Origin: Ricordea florida
Lineage: Eukaryota > Cnidaria > Anthozoa > Corallimorpharia > Ricordeidae
Length of the DNA: 64,000 nt
Direction: 5' to 3'
Assembly (NCBI GenBank): GCA_949710005.1
Contig: OX453276.1
Location: 11,819,199 to 11,883,198, forward strand
Shown here: piece after piece, positions 1-7,003 of the stretch
Position numbering within the stretch: the stretch's first letter is position 1
Layout: each line of letters begins with the position of its first letter
The notes under the pieces: generated by a model
Told to the model about the DNA's origin: nothing
Database searches by the model: none
The model's input: only the letters and a program-made list of their open reading frames with translations
Made by a program: the position numbers and the translations under genes

Positions 1-1
1 T

Positions 2-175
2 GTAATTAGAAGTCATAAGCATGATGTTTATACTGAAACTGTTAATAAAGTTGCACTATCTGCTGATGATGACAAGAGAATCATTTGTGAAGATGGAATA
101 CATACTTTTGCCCATGGACATCATCGTTGCAACACAGAATTGGGTGGTAGTTCGGTATCACCTGGTACAAATTGA
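2..175 (+). CDS. polB: Protein-primed family B DNA polymerase, C-terminal end (partial)
   Basis: Open from the window edge to TGA at 173-175, 57 codons. The peptide aligns with the last residues of the element B polymerase: a shared LSA..DKR pattern followed by DGIHT close to the C-terminus. The catalytic part lies left of the window. The gene points at the integrase on the other strand and the two overlap tail to tail by about 55 bp, the same arrangement as in element B. The product would replicate the element genome. Family assignment rests on the element B homologue and on position, since no polymerase motif lies in these 57 codons. Confidence 0.72.
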   Translation, partial: VIRSHKHDVYTETVNKVALSADDDKRIICEDGIHTFAHGHHRCNTELGGSSVSPGTN

Positions 176-1100
176 AGCTCTTCCCTCACAAAACCACGCC
201 TAGGTCCATCTAGTAAATAATACAAAACTGGTTGATTGGGTGAAACAACACTTCTAGAAAGATCATAAACCTGAATACTCCATATAGGATCCGTAGCTCT
301 CCTTCGTTCTCCACCTTCATCTTCACCAGGAGCAAGTAAGTATCTAACTTTAACACCAGGTGGTAGTCTAACTTCATCATGTCCAACAACTCGTTTATAT
401 TTTGGAGGATCAATATCAACCTCTTTCATTTTTATAGCTTTTACAGGCTCTTCACCAGTTATTCTCGTTGGTGTACTATTCAGAGTTTTCAAAATAGCTG
501 GTAATCGTTTTACCCATACTCTAGATCGATCATCACTAATCATTTCTTGTGCATATTGATGACTAAATAGTTTTTCTGATAATGTTCTATTTGCCCTTTC
601 AACAAATGCTTGAGCTCTATGGTTTCCAGCTTCACTTCTCTGGATGGTTACATTATGTATGTTCATAAGTTTTGTCACATCACCCATAAATTCTCTTCCA
701 CGATCAACAATTAATGTTTTAGGATATATTTTAACTTTCTAGAGTAAATATTACTGAAGGCTTTGGATATCTCATGACTTTATTTTGAGGTTAATGGTTC
801 AGCATCTTTATATCTCGAGGCAATATCAATCACAACCAAAGCATATCGATATGTCTTTCTTCCAACTCTATCATGTGGTAAAAATAATAAATCTGCTTGG
901 TGAATCTGATTAGGTTTATCTACAGTCCAGTGCGGTCTAGGAATATATTTTGGTGCTGATAGATAGATTTGCCATAGAGCCTGTTTCTCAACCCATCTTT
1001 TAGCCTCATCTTCACTTACTTTTGCTTTCTCAGCTAATTTAGGGATTGCAGAATATCCTTTCCAATATCCATAAGTTGAATAATATATTTTTGATAACAT
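121..1100 (-). pseudogene. Retroviral-type (rve) integrase, broken
   Basis: Starts at ATG 1100 on the minus strand. The N-terminal part holds the first catalytic Asp in HQADLLFLP; the C-terminal part holds the second Asp in IVDRGREF and the Glu in FVERANRTL, so all three DDE residues are still encoded. Two breaks separate them: an in-frame TAA at 780-782 and a one-base frameshift around 716-728. Element B has the same protein with a different lesion. It would join element ends to host DNA. It is divergent from the capsid gene and convergent with PolB. As it stands it cannot make a full-length integrase. Confidence 0.9.
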
Positions 1101-1154
1101 GTTTTCGTTACTAATTTAAAAGAATACTCTACCTATCTTTAAAATAAAAACATT
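1101..1154. promoter_or_regulatory. Divergent promoter between integrase and capsid genes
   Basis: This 54 bp gap carries the element motif on both strands: ATTTAAAAGAAT at 1114-1125 reading toward the capsid gene (41 nt before its ATG), and TTTTAAAGAT on the minus strand (plus coordinates 1135-1144), about 35 nt before the integrase ATG. Two oppositely oriented copies in so short a gap fit a bidirectional core promoter. Promoter function is inferred from recurrence and spacing. Confidence 0.55.
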
Positions 1155-2390
1155 ATGTCACAAGCTATATCTGAAAAAATTAATCCAAACAGGATTCCAA
1201 GAGAGCCACTCGGTTTGAAAGCGGAATCAACATTGAATAGAATTACACTAAATCCATCATCAGCTAATCCTGGAGAAACACTATATATAAATATTCCAAA
1301 ACTTACAGATAATTTAGTTCTTGTACCTGGAAGTTTATCTCTACTATTTAACTTGACTGTTGATGGTCATGCTGATAACACCCTCGTGAATAATGTAGGT
1401 AGTAACCTTGTATCCAGACTCAGGGTTCTTTTTGGAGGTGAAACACTACAGGATACTCAAAGATACGATCTATTTCAAACCTACCATGACTTATTCTTAA
1501 AAGATGAAGATCGTGAGGATAGATTAAAGCAAGGTATTTCTTCTGAAAACATGAGGAAGCTTAGAACAAATGCAGGTGATAAGGTAGACACAGATGCTAA
1601 GGAAGTAGCTCTTGCAGTAGTACACAACACCAAGTACCATATCCCACTAAACCATCCTATTCTCAACGAACATGGGGTTTTCTATCCAAAGGCGTTAGAT
1701 CATCAACTAATCTTTGAGATTACACTGGCTCCAGTTTACGATATTGTTGTTTATTCTGACACAACCAAGCCTCCAACTTACAAAATCACAAACCTTGAGT
1801 TGGAATATTCTTGCATATCAAGCGAATACTTAGCTCGTGAGGCACAGTCAGCTTATCAGGTTGGTAAAGGATTCTTTTACGAGAATGTCACTCTACACAA
1901 AACTTTCACAATATCCAGACCTTCTGACAGTGTTATAAACCAGCATATTAATCTACCTAGAAGGTCAATGACGGGGATATTATGTTTGTTTACAATACCA
2001 TACGGCGGAGGAGCACGAGACTCTGAGAATTTTTTCAATCCAGGAATCACCTCAATAAATATCGATGTTGATGGTGTACCAAACCGTATCTACTCTAAGG
2101 GAATGGTGTCGTCAGACCTCTGGGAGTCGGTAAAGAAACGTTTCGGAAGAGATGGTGTAAAGGAAAAGGATTTTTATGCTAATAAGTTTGCTCTGTGGAT
2201 TGATTTGAGAACTCACCCAGATAATGGTATTCATGGAGGAGGTCTGGCCTTAAACAATATAGGAGATGGTGTAAAAATAGAAATTAAAAGAAATCTTAGT
2301 GGATCTGGTATTATGACTTGTTACATGTTTGTGGTAGCCGACGCGTTAATGGAGATCATGAATTCAAACTTAAGATCAATCATGTATTAG
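1155..2390 (+). CDS. Putative double jelly-roll major capsid protein
   Basis: 411 aa, nearly the same length as the 410 aa element B homologue at 29520-30752. Both begin with a short basic tail, then a T(L/F).PSSA.P.E.LY..IP pattern, and share RLR/RRR..FG.-like strands, DLWL/DLFL..E.R..R..QGI, a GARESE/GARDSE..NPG(I/V)T motif, and a terminal GSG...C..F step. Regular beta-rich spacing, size, and position directly before the packaging ATPase argue for a capsid shell protein of the double jelly-roll class. There is no TM segment. The fold is inferred; a structure prediction would settle it. The ATG follows a TTTAAAAG motif by 41 nt, and ends 7 nt before the ATPase start. Confidence 0.72.
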   Translation: MSQAISEKINPNRIPREPLGLKAESTLNRITLNPSSANPGETLYINIPKLTDNLVLVPGSLSLLFNLTVDGHADNTLVNNVGSNLVSRLRVLFGGETLQDTQRYDLFQTYHDLFLKDEDREDRLKQGISSENMRKLRTNAGDKVDTDAKEVALAVVHNTKYHIPLNHPILNEHGVFYPKALDHQLIFEITLAPVYDIVVYSDTTKPPTYKITNLELEYSCISSEYLAREAQSAYQVGKGFFYENVTLHKTFTISRPSDSVINQHINLPRRSMTGILCLFTIPYGGGARDSENFFNPGITSINIDVDGVPNRIYSKGMVSSDLWESVKKRFGRDGVKEKDFYANKFALWIDLRTHPDNGIHGGGLALNNIGDGVKIEIKRNLSGSGIMTCYMFVVADALMEIMNSNLRSIMY

Positions 2391-2397
2391 TTAAAAG

Positions 2398-3024
2398 ATG
2401 GAAGAATTACGAGATAAAATTCCTTTTCACTGTATTATAACTGGACCAACAAATTGTGGAAAGACAAAGTATATAATAGATCAGCTTCGAGGACCATTTC
2501 GAAAAGTTTTTGAATGTATTGTTCTCATATGTCCAACTTATGCTAAAAAAAAAACTTATCATAAATTTGCTAACAGAGATAAACGTTTCTTTGTATTATC
2601 ACCAGATGCTAGTAACAGTGATGAGATTAACGAATTGTTAACTGATTGTCAAACTTTGTTCTCTGGTACTAATACACTAATAATTTTAGACGATTGTGCT
2701 GTTTCGAATGATCTAAAGAAACGATCAAACAAGTTTATAGATCTAGCATTCTCTGGAAGACATCATGGATTATCAGTATGGGTTCTCACTCAACAATTAA
2801 CATCCATAGCAAAACCATTCCGTGAAAATGTGGCTTGTGTTGTTACATTCCATAATCCATCACAGAAAGGTATGAAGATGCTTTTCGAAGATTATGGGGG
2901 TGATTTAGACTCTGAAACTATTAAAAAATTTGTAGAACTACTGAAAACTGAAAAATATTCGAGACTCTGTTTGTGTTTACGTTATCCATTCCAATGTTAT
3001 TTAGAGATTCCTGCGGTGATTTAA
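2398..3024 (+). CDS. A32-like genome packaging ATPase (FtsK/HerA superfamily)
   Basis: 208 aa. Walker A is GPTNCGKT at residues 16-23, Walker B LIILDD at 94-99, followed by a GRHHGLSVW..TQQ segment (120-133) typical of viral packaging ATPases of Polintons, adenovirus-like and NCLDV lineages. It would pump the genome into the preformed shell. It follows the capsid gene by 7 nt, and its start sits on a TTAAAAGATG sequence, so it may share the capsid transcript. The element B homologue (30774-31421) keeps all motifs. Intact, with no break. Confidence 0.93.
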   Translation: MEELRDKIPFHCIITGPTNCGKTKYIIDQLRGPFRKVFECIVLICPTYAKKKTYHKFANRDKRFFVLSPDASNSDEINELLTDCQTLFSGTNTLIILDDCAVSNDLKKRSNKFIDLAFSGRHHGLSVWVLTQQLTSIAKPFRENVACVVTFHNPSQKGMKMLFEDYGGDLDSETIKKFVELLKTEKYSRLCLCLRYPFQCYLEIPAVI

Positions 3025-3030
3025 AAGAAT
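3018..3030 (+). promoter_or_regulatory. TTTAAA-type core promoter motif, 3056 gene
   Basis: GATTTAAAAGAAT, 26-38 nt before the ATG at 3056 and overlapping the end of the ATPase gene. Confidence 0.45.
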
Positions 3031-3055
3031 CTATGTTTTATTACAAAATTAAAAT

Positions 3056-3577
3056 ATGACAGAAATTGAAGATTATATAGAAGAAAAGACTGAGGTAAAA
3101 GATGTGGTAAAATATAATGATGATATTGAAATAAAACAAGAATCACTAGCTATTCTCGCAGTTCTTGGAACTACAAAGGAATATTTAGGTGTTGAGATGA
3201 GTCTGGGTGATATAAAGAATAAACTCACAGAAAAAGACATTGAAAAATATTATATTCGATATCAGACAGTATTAGGTAAGAAAATTAATGATGGGTTAGT
3301 AGATTCATCTCTTCAATTAGTTTCTCACGCCATTTCTTACATGGTTCCTGTGGATGATATAGAAGCGCTTTGTAAAGATTTGAAGAATGATGAGTTGGTT
3401 AATCGTGAACTGACAAACTTTGTAGGTCTCTTAGCATTAAAAGGTGGAAGATTGGCAGCACTTGCTAGCGGACTATTCCAGGTTGCTAAGCACATTAAAA
3501 TCAACAAAATACATAAAGTTTCAAACACAATTACAGATAATTCCAACAAAACTGAGCAGGTCACTGAGCACAACTGA
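3056..3577 (+). CDS. Conserved Polinton-element protein, unknown function (173 aa)
   Basis: 173 aa, largely helical in appearance, acidic N-terminus. Shared with the element B gene at 31424-32056: both have SLAILA(V/A)..(T/N)TKEYLG, a (M/L)SLGD(I/V) turn, an RYQ.(V/T)LGK helix and a GG(R)L(A/V)AL near the C-terminal side, a weakly hydrophobic stretch. No catalytic motif or clear TM is visible. I do not recognise the fold. Position in the capsid block, between the ATPase and small membrane proteins, suggests a virion or assembly role, which is inference. The last 33 nt of the gene are part of a tandem duplication. Confidence 0.75.
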   Translation: MTEIEDYIEEKTEVKDVVKYNDDIEIKQESLAILAVLGTTKEYLGVEMSLGDIKNKLTEKDIEKYYIRYQTVLGKKINDGLVDSSLQLVSHAISYMVPVDDIEALCKDLKNDELVNRELTNFVGLLALKGGRLAALASGLFQVAKHIKINKIHKVSNTITDNSNKTEQVTEHN

Positions 3578-3587
3578 TTTAAAGATT
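3578..3587 (+). promoter_or_regulatory. TTTAAAGATT core promoter motif, first copy
   Basis: TTTAAAGATT, 26-35 nt before the ATG at 3613, directly after the stop of the 173-aa gene. It belongs to the duplicated segment. Confidence 0.5.
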
Positions 3588-3612
3588 CTTTACTTTGTTA
3601 AATAAAATAATA

Positions 3613-3768
3613 ATGTCTGATCAAGTTGTTGAACAAATTACAATGGATCCTAAAAAGGTTGCAGCTTGTAAGAAACTGGAAGAATATAACAAAAAAGCCA
3701 GGGAAAGAAAACGTGAAAAAAAACAAGAGGAGACTAACAAAACTGAGCAGGTCGCTGAGCACAACTGA
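3613..3768 (+). CDS. 51-aa duplication-derived chimeric ORF
   Basis: 51 aa. The first part copies the N-terminus of the 134-aa protein that follows (MSDQVVEQITMDP, then KKVAA and a lysine-rich stretch); the last residues (NKTEQVAEHN) copy the C-terminus of the upstream 173-aa protein. It has its own promoter motif. It lacks the membrane segment of the 134-aa protein. It is either a by-product of the duplication or a soluble decoy form; nothing shows it is expressed. Confidence 0.45.
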   Translation: MSDQVVEQITMDPKKVAACKKLEEYNKKARERKREKKQEETNKTEQVAEHN

Positions 3769-3778
3769 TTTAAAGATT
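3769..3778 (+). promoter_or_regulatory. TTTAAAGATT core promoter motif, second copy
   Basis: TTTAAAGATT at the same 35 nt distance from the ATG at 3804 as in the first copy. Confidence 0.5.
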
Positions 3779-3803
3779 CTTTACTTTGTGAAATAAAATA
3801 ATA

Positions 3804-4208
3804 ATGTCTGATCAAGTTGTTGAACAAATTACAATGGATCCTATACCTGAAAAGAAAGATTCTAAAAAGAAAGAGAAAGATCCTAAAAAGGTTGCAGCTG
3901 GTAAGAAATTGGCGGAACATAACAAAAAAGCCAGGGAAGCGTTAGCTAGGGAAATGAAACGTGAAAAGGAACAGGAAGAAAATTCCAATGAAGAGAGCGA
4001 ATCTAAACCATGGATTCCAGAGCTATCTTTTACTACTGTGTTATCTATCGTTGGAATAGGGTTTACTGCAGTTGACATGTTTATGAGGTATTACAAAAAC
4101 AGAATAGTAGATTTATCTCACGTTCCGACTAAAGTTCCACCCTCAAATATTCACACCCAACCCTCCCAACCACCACCTCAACCAACTCCGAAAATAGCAA
4201 TGATATGA
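3804..4208 (+). CDS. Basic single-pass membrane protein of the capsid block (134 aa)
   Basis: 134 aa. A lysine-rich N-terminal half with KDPKKVAAGK and a charged helix (KKAREALAREMKRE) is followed by one hydrophobic segment around residues 76-92 and a proline-rich tail. The element B counterpart (32107-32574) repeats the same plan, including the identical DPKKVAAG core, a similar EARQALARE helix, one TM and a Pro-rich tail. Layout suggests a membrane-anchored protein with a nucleic-acid-binding basic arm. Function unknown. Confidence 0.72.
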   Translation: MSDQVVEQITMDPIPEKKDSKKKEKDPKKVAAGKKLAEHNKKAREALAREMKREKEQEENSNEESESKPWIPELSFTTVLSIVGIGFTAVDMFMRYYKNRIVDLSHVPTKVPPSNIHTQPSQPPPQPTPKIAMI

Positions 4209-4217
4209 GGAAAGTAG

Positions 4218-4227
4218 TTTAAAGGTT
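4218..4227 (+). promoter_or_regulatory. TTTAAAGGTT core promoter motif
   Basis: TTTAAAGGTT, 23-32 nt before the ATG at 4250. Confidence 0.45.
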
Positions 4228-4249
4228 TTCTATATCATCAATAAAAATT

Positions 4250-4468
4250 ATGTCAACTGAAAACAAACTTGTGAAAACTGTTACAGATTCAGCAGTCCTT
4301 ATCGGATTAGCAGCTGGAGTTGGATATGTAGCTAAAAAGGCTCTGAAAGAATCATTTATGAACGATCCCTCCTCAAGTATTACAAACTATACTAAATGGG
4401 TCGCTGTCCTGTCTGGTAGTATGTACCTAAAAACAGATTTAGAGGATCAAAAGATTTTACCAAATTAA
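4250..4468 (+). CDS. Small conserved membrane protein (72 aa)
   Basis: 72 aa with a glycine/alanine-rich hydrophobic helix near residues 15-30 (LIGLAAGVGYVAKKA) and a second hydrophobic stretch WVAVLSGS. Element B holds the same protein at 32597-32812 with matching DPSSSI.NY.KWVAVLSG, but with a nonsense codon. Too short for a fold call. Its place among capsid-block genes fits a small virion membrane protein. Confidence 0.68.
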   Translation: MSTENKLVKTVTDSAVLIGLAAGVGYVAKKALKESFMNDPSSSITNYTKWVAVLSGSMYLKTDLEDQKILPN

Positions 4469-4474
4469 AGATTT

Positions 4475-4867
4475 ATGGCAGCAATAGCAATGATGGTTGG
4501 TGGAGCTATATTGAATGCAACTACATTTGTTGGTGGCTCATATCTTGCAAAATATCTCTCAGGTGATAAAACAGATGAGGAGAGAATAAGACATGACAAG
4601 GCAATAGAAAAATATCAAAAAGATTATGCTACATATCAGGAAAAGAGACAGAATCTCATTGATTGGTACTCTCAACAGAAGGATGCTAAATACCAAGCTT
4701 CTCAAAATTTTTCTAATACTGATGAAGCTTTGAAATTTTATAGTCAGACACATGAACCAAAATTCTCTGATTATTATAGACCTAGTGACAATCAAAAGAT
4801 GGGTGAAATGGCATATGTAGGTGGTGGTATGTTGGCATTGGGTTATATAGTTAGTAAATTCTTTTAG
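4475..4867 (+). CDS. Two-TM small protein with central coiled coil (130 aa)
   Basis: 130 aa. N-terminal hydrophobic helix (residues 2-26, GGAILNATTFVGGSYLA), a charged central helix with heptad-like spacing (about 36-90), a conserved SDYYRPS motif, and a C-terminal hydrophobic segment AYVGGGMLALGYIVS. The element B homologue at 32815-33238 conserves both ends almost exactly, but is frameshifted in the centre. Starts 6 nt after the previous gene on an ATTAAAGATTT sequence. Likely a membrane protein of the particle; not recognised beyond this element family. Confidence 0.7.
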   Translation: MAAIAMMVGGAILNATTFVGGSYLAKYLSGDKTDEERIRHDKAIEKYQKDYATYQEKRQNLIDWYSQQKDAKYQASQNFSNTDEALKFYSQTHEPKFSDYYRPSDNQKMGEMAYVGGGMLALGYIVSKFF

Positions 4868-4883
4868 TTAATTGTGTGACCAG

Positions 4884-4893
4884 TTTAAAGATT
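4884..4893 (+). promoter_or_regulatory. TTTAAAGATT core promoter motif that decides a start
   Basis: TTTAAAGATT at 9-18 nt before the ATG at 4902. Because the motif lies inside the reading frame extended to an upstream TTG at 4872, the downstream ATG is the likelier start. Confidence 0.45.
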
Positions 4894-4901
4894 TCTTACT
4901 A

Positions 4902-5894
4902 ATGAGTAAAAAAATGGCAAATATGGCAACTGCTTATCCTGAAGAAGATAACGATCCTTTCGGGTTGGGGGAAGAAAACAAACAAGAAGATCCTGATGAT
5001 TTTGATGAAAAGGACCCACTAATTGGTAGACAGCCTCCAAAACCAGAGAATGTCTTGAAAACATCCACGACTAAGGGTGCAAGACCTAAAACCAAATCAG
5101 GATATGAACAATTACCACATGAATATATAGAAATGGATTATATGGAAGAAATCAAAAAAGAAATCTGGAGTAAGATTGTAGAAAAATTCCCAAAGGCTGA
5201 ATCTAAGTTTCTTTTCAGATATGATGAATGGAATAGAATCGAACTTAAAATCCCTGGTAAAGATCCAGAAAGAAACGTGTGGCATAAATTATTCAATGCA
5301 TATGGTGATGTTAATGATAAGTTACCCAAAACAATTAAAAATTTTCTAGGTCCTAGGGCAGAAAAAGTTGTTGAAGATATTGATCGTAGGATACCTAAGA
5401 AAAAAGAATCACTCAACAAAAAGAAGGAGGAACTAAAATTACATGAGGATAATCCACAGAAGACCCCAGAAATACGTAACCGAATAGATGCTCTAAAGAG
5501 AGAAATTCCTGAGGAAGAGAATGATATAGCCAACCTGGAGCGTGAGAAAGAAGGGGTACTTCAAAATATGACATTACGTGATCGTGTGAAGGCTATCTTC
5601 AAAAAGTATGGTTTTACAGTCTTTGCTGTTGTAAGTGCTGTAGGTGTGGTCATTGGTGTTATCGTTTCCAATCTTTCTAAAGGTCTAACCAAATTGGGTA
5701 AAGGTGTTGGTAATGGGTTGAAAACTATTGGTAAGAAACTCGGTGAAATATTACCTGGAATGGTTGGAGCTATCGTGAGCTTTCTGTTTAAGACCGCAGG
5801 TGAGGTTATTGGATTTTTAGGTAAGAACGCTTGGTTGTTGATAGTGGCTGTGGTTCTATATTTTGTGGAACAGTTTAAAAATAAGAGACGCTAA
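4902..5894 (+). CDS. Coiled-coil and multi-TM structural protein (330 aa)
   Basis: 330 aa. Acidic proline-rich N-terminus with a GARPKTK motif, a middle alpha-helical part with strong coiled-coil character (about 155-220), then a conserved (T/S)LRDRV(K/R)AIFKKYG motif, a hydrophobic segment, a glycine/lysine amphipathic repeat region and a C-terminal hydrophobic stretch ending in basic residues. The element B protein at 28487-29485 (332 aa) follows the same plan with the same motifs. Probably membrane-bound and part of the particle; the specific function is unknown to me. In B the gene is on the strand opposite the capsid gene. Confidence 0.75.
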   Translation: MSKKMANMATAYPEEDNDPFGLGEENKQEDPDDFDEKDPLIGRQPPKPENVLKTSTTKGARPKTKSGYEQLPHEYIEMDYMEEIKKEIWSKIVEKFPKAESKFLFRYDEWNRIELKIPGKDPERNVWHKLFNAYGDVNDKLPKTIKNFLGPRAEKVVEDIDRRIPKKKESLNKKKEELKLHEDNPQKTPEIRNRIDALKREIPEEENDIANLEREKEGVLQNMTLRDRVKAIFKKYGFTVFAVVSAVGVVIGVIVSNLSKGLTKLGKGVGNGLKTIGKKLGEILPGMVGAIVSFLFKTAGEVIGFLGKNAWLLIVAVVLYFVEQFKNKRR

Positions 5895-5906
5895 GTAAAA
5901 AAAAAC

Positions 5907-6293
5907 ATGAAGAATGATACAACGTTTCTATATATCACTATGCTAACTCCTGAAACAAGAATTTATCTGGATCCACCCTTAACCAATGTAAAAGAGATAG
6001 AATTAATATTTATCTACACGAATATAGCGCGGTATGACAAGCCTTTCTACTTAATGTGTGATATTATAGAGTCAAAGTCTTCATATTCCAATATAATCCC
6101 CAGCGGTGAAAATATAGAACTTAAACCCTCAAAACTACTATCTGTTATTCCATCTCCAAATAATACTTGTTTAAGAGTTCCAAAAAACAAAAATCCAGTC
6201 AATTACTTTACTTTGTTGGTTTTAGATGAAAATGGAAAAAAGGTTGACTTGAATAACAAACCTGTTCGAATTTATTTAAAGATATCGTGTTGA
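5907..6293 (+). CDS. Shortened paralogue of the penton-like minor protein (128 aa)
   Basis: 128 aa. N-terminus TPETRIYLDPPL matches SETRVYLDPPL of the 211-aa protein at 8823-9458, and the C-terminal half (LMCDI.ES.SSY) matches LMCSIVDNKSSY, but about 80 central residues are missing. The missing part is where the family carries its PGTY-type turn and inner strands. Starts 12 nt after the preceding stop. Either a truncated duplicate or a specialised form; reading frame intact. Confidence 0.68.
   Translation: MKNDTTFLYITMLTPETRIYLDPPLTNVKEIELIFIYTNIARYDKPFYLMCDIIESKSSYSNIIPSGENIELKPSKLLSVIPSPNNTCLRVPKNKNPVNYFTLLVLDENGKKVDLNNKPVRIYLKISC
6275..6284 (+). promoter_or_regulatory. TTTAAAGATA core promoter motif
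   Basis: TTTAAAGATA, 20-29 nt before the ATG at 6304, inside the last codons of the preceding gene. Confidence 0.45.
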
Positions 6294-6303
6294 TCAGTAA
6301 AAT

Positions 6304-6900
6304 ATGGAAGACTACAATAGAATTTATCCACAATTACCTATGAATGGTGATCCAAATAATTTCAGACTTCAAAAATCGTGTGAAGTATTACATAATCTTC
6401 AAAAGGAAATTAAACATTACGAGGATGTTAGGAAAAAATACAATAGAGCGAGGGGAATATTTACAAAAATAAGTGTTGGTAGTGGGGTATTTTCAGTTAT
6501 TATATCTGCAAGTGGACTTGGAACCTCCCTTACTGGTTTTGGTGCTGCTGTTGGTATCCCATTAGGAGCGGTGGGAGGTATTTGTGGGGGAATATCGGTT
6601 GGATTCGGTGCGGCTTCTAAACGACTTTCCTATAAAGTTAGTAAACATGAACAGACAGTTTCTCTGGCAAAAGCAAAAGTAAATACCATTCACGACTTGG
6701 TTTCAAAGGCACTGAAAGATAATGCCATATCCGACCAAGAATTTTCGTTAATTTTATCAGAGGTGGACAAGTTTGAAAAACTAAAACTCGAAATCCGCCA
6801 AAAAACCCGGAAAGATACAGAAAAAAATTTAAATATGAACCAGATAAGAACAGAGGTTCGAGCGGAAATATTAAAGGAGTTAACAGCTCCCGTACGTTGA
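6304..6900 (+). CDS. Glycine-rich membrane-hairpin protein (198 aa)
   Basis: 198 aa. An N-terminal helical region (LQK..EVLHNLQKEIKHYEDVRKKY.R) leads into a long glycine-rich hydrophobic section at about residues 55-103, a likely membrane hairpin, followed by a soluble helical C-terminus with SKHE.TV, TI.DLVSKAL.DN.IS and LILSEV(D/E)K(F/Y)E. The element B homologue (25733-26335, minus) is the same length and shares all of these. Glycine-zipper hydrophobic cores occur in membrane-active viral proteins; function here is not established. Confidence 0.75.
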   Translation: MEDYNRIYPQLPMNGDPNNFRLQKSCEVLHNLQKEIKHYEDVRKKYNRARGIFTKISVGSGVFSVIISASGLGTSLTGFGAAVGIPLGAVGGICGGISVGFGAASKRLSYKVSKHEQTVSLAKAKVNTIHDLVSKALKDNAISDQEFSLILSEVDKFEKLKLEIRQKTRKDTEKNLNMNQIRTEVRAEILKELTAPVR

Positions 6901-6968
6901 AAATGTCATTTGAGAGAACTCCTGTAGGATGGAATTATGAGGTTGGTATTAGAAAAGAACGGTGTTGA

Positions 6969-6978
6969 TTTAAAAGCA
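6969..6978 (+). promoter_or_regulatory. TTTAAAAGCA core promoter motif
   Basis: TTTAAAAGCA, 26-35 nt before the ATG at 7004, in the 103 bp gap after the membrane-hairpin gene. Confidence 0.45.
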
Positions 6979-7003
6979 TCCTATTATCAACGTAAATAAT
7001 AAG

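Larger units (their letters stand above)
3545..3985. repeat. About 191-bp tandem duplication spanning a gene junction
   Basis: The stretch starting AACAAAACTGAGCAGG at 3545 recurs from 3736 and stays alignable to about 3985 with one insertion in the second copy. Each copy holds the end of the 173-aa gene, a TTTAAAGATT promoter motif and the start of the next gene. It created the short gene at 3613-3768. Confidence 0.85.

Noticed and set aside
21-203. 60-codon plus-strand ORF at the window start
   Set aside because: Out of frame with the PolB end that matches element B; composition typical of a shadow frame.
3337-3573. Minus-strand ORF opposite the 173-aa gene
   Set aside because: Antisense shadow; the plus-strand frame is the one conserved in element B.
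6903-6968. 21-codon ORF before the 516-aa gene
   Set aside because: Too short, no promoter motif and no element B counterpart.
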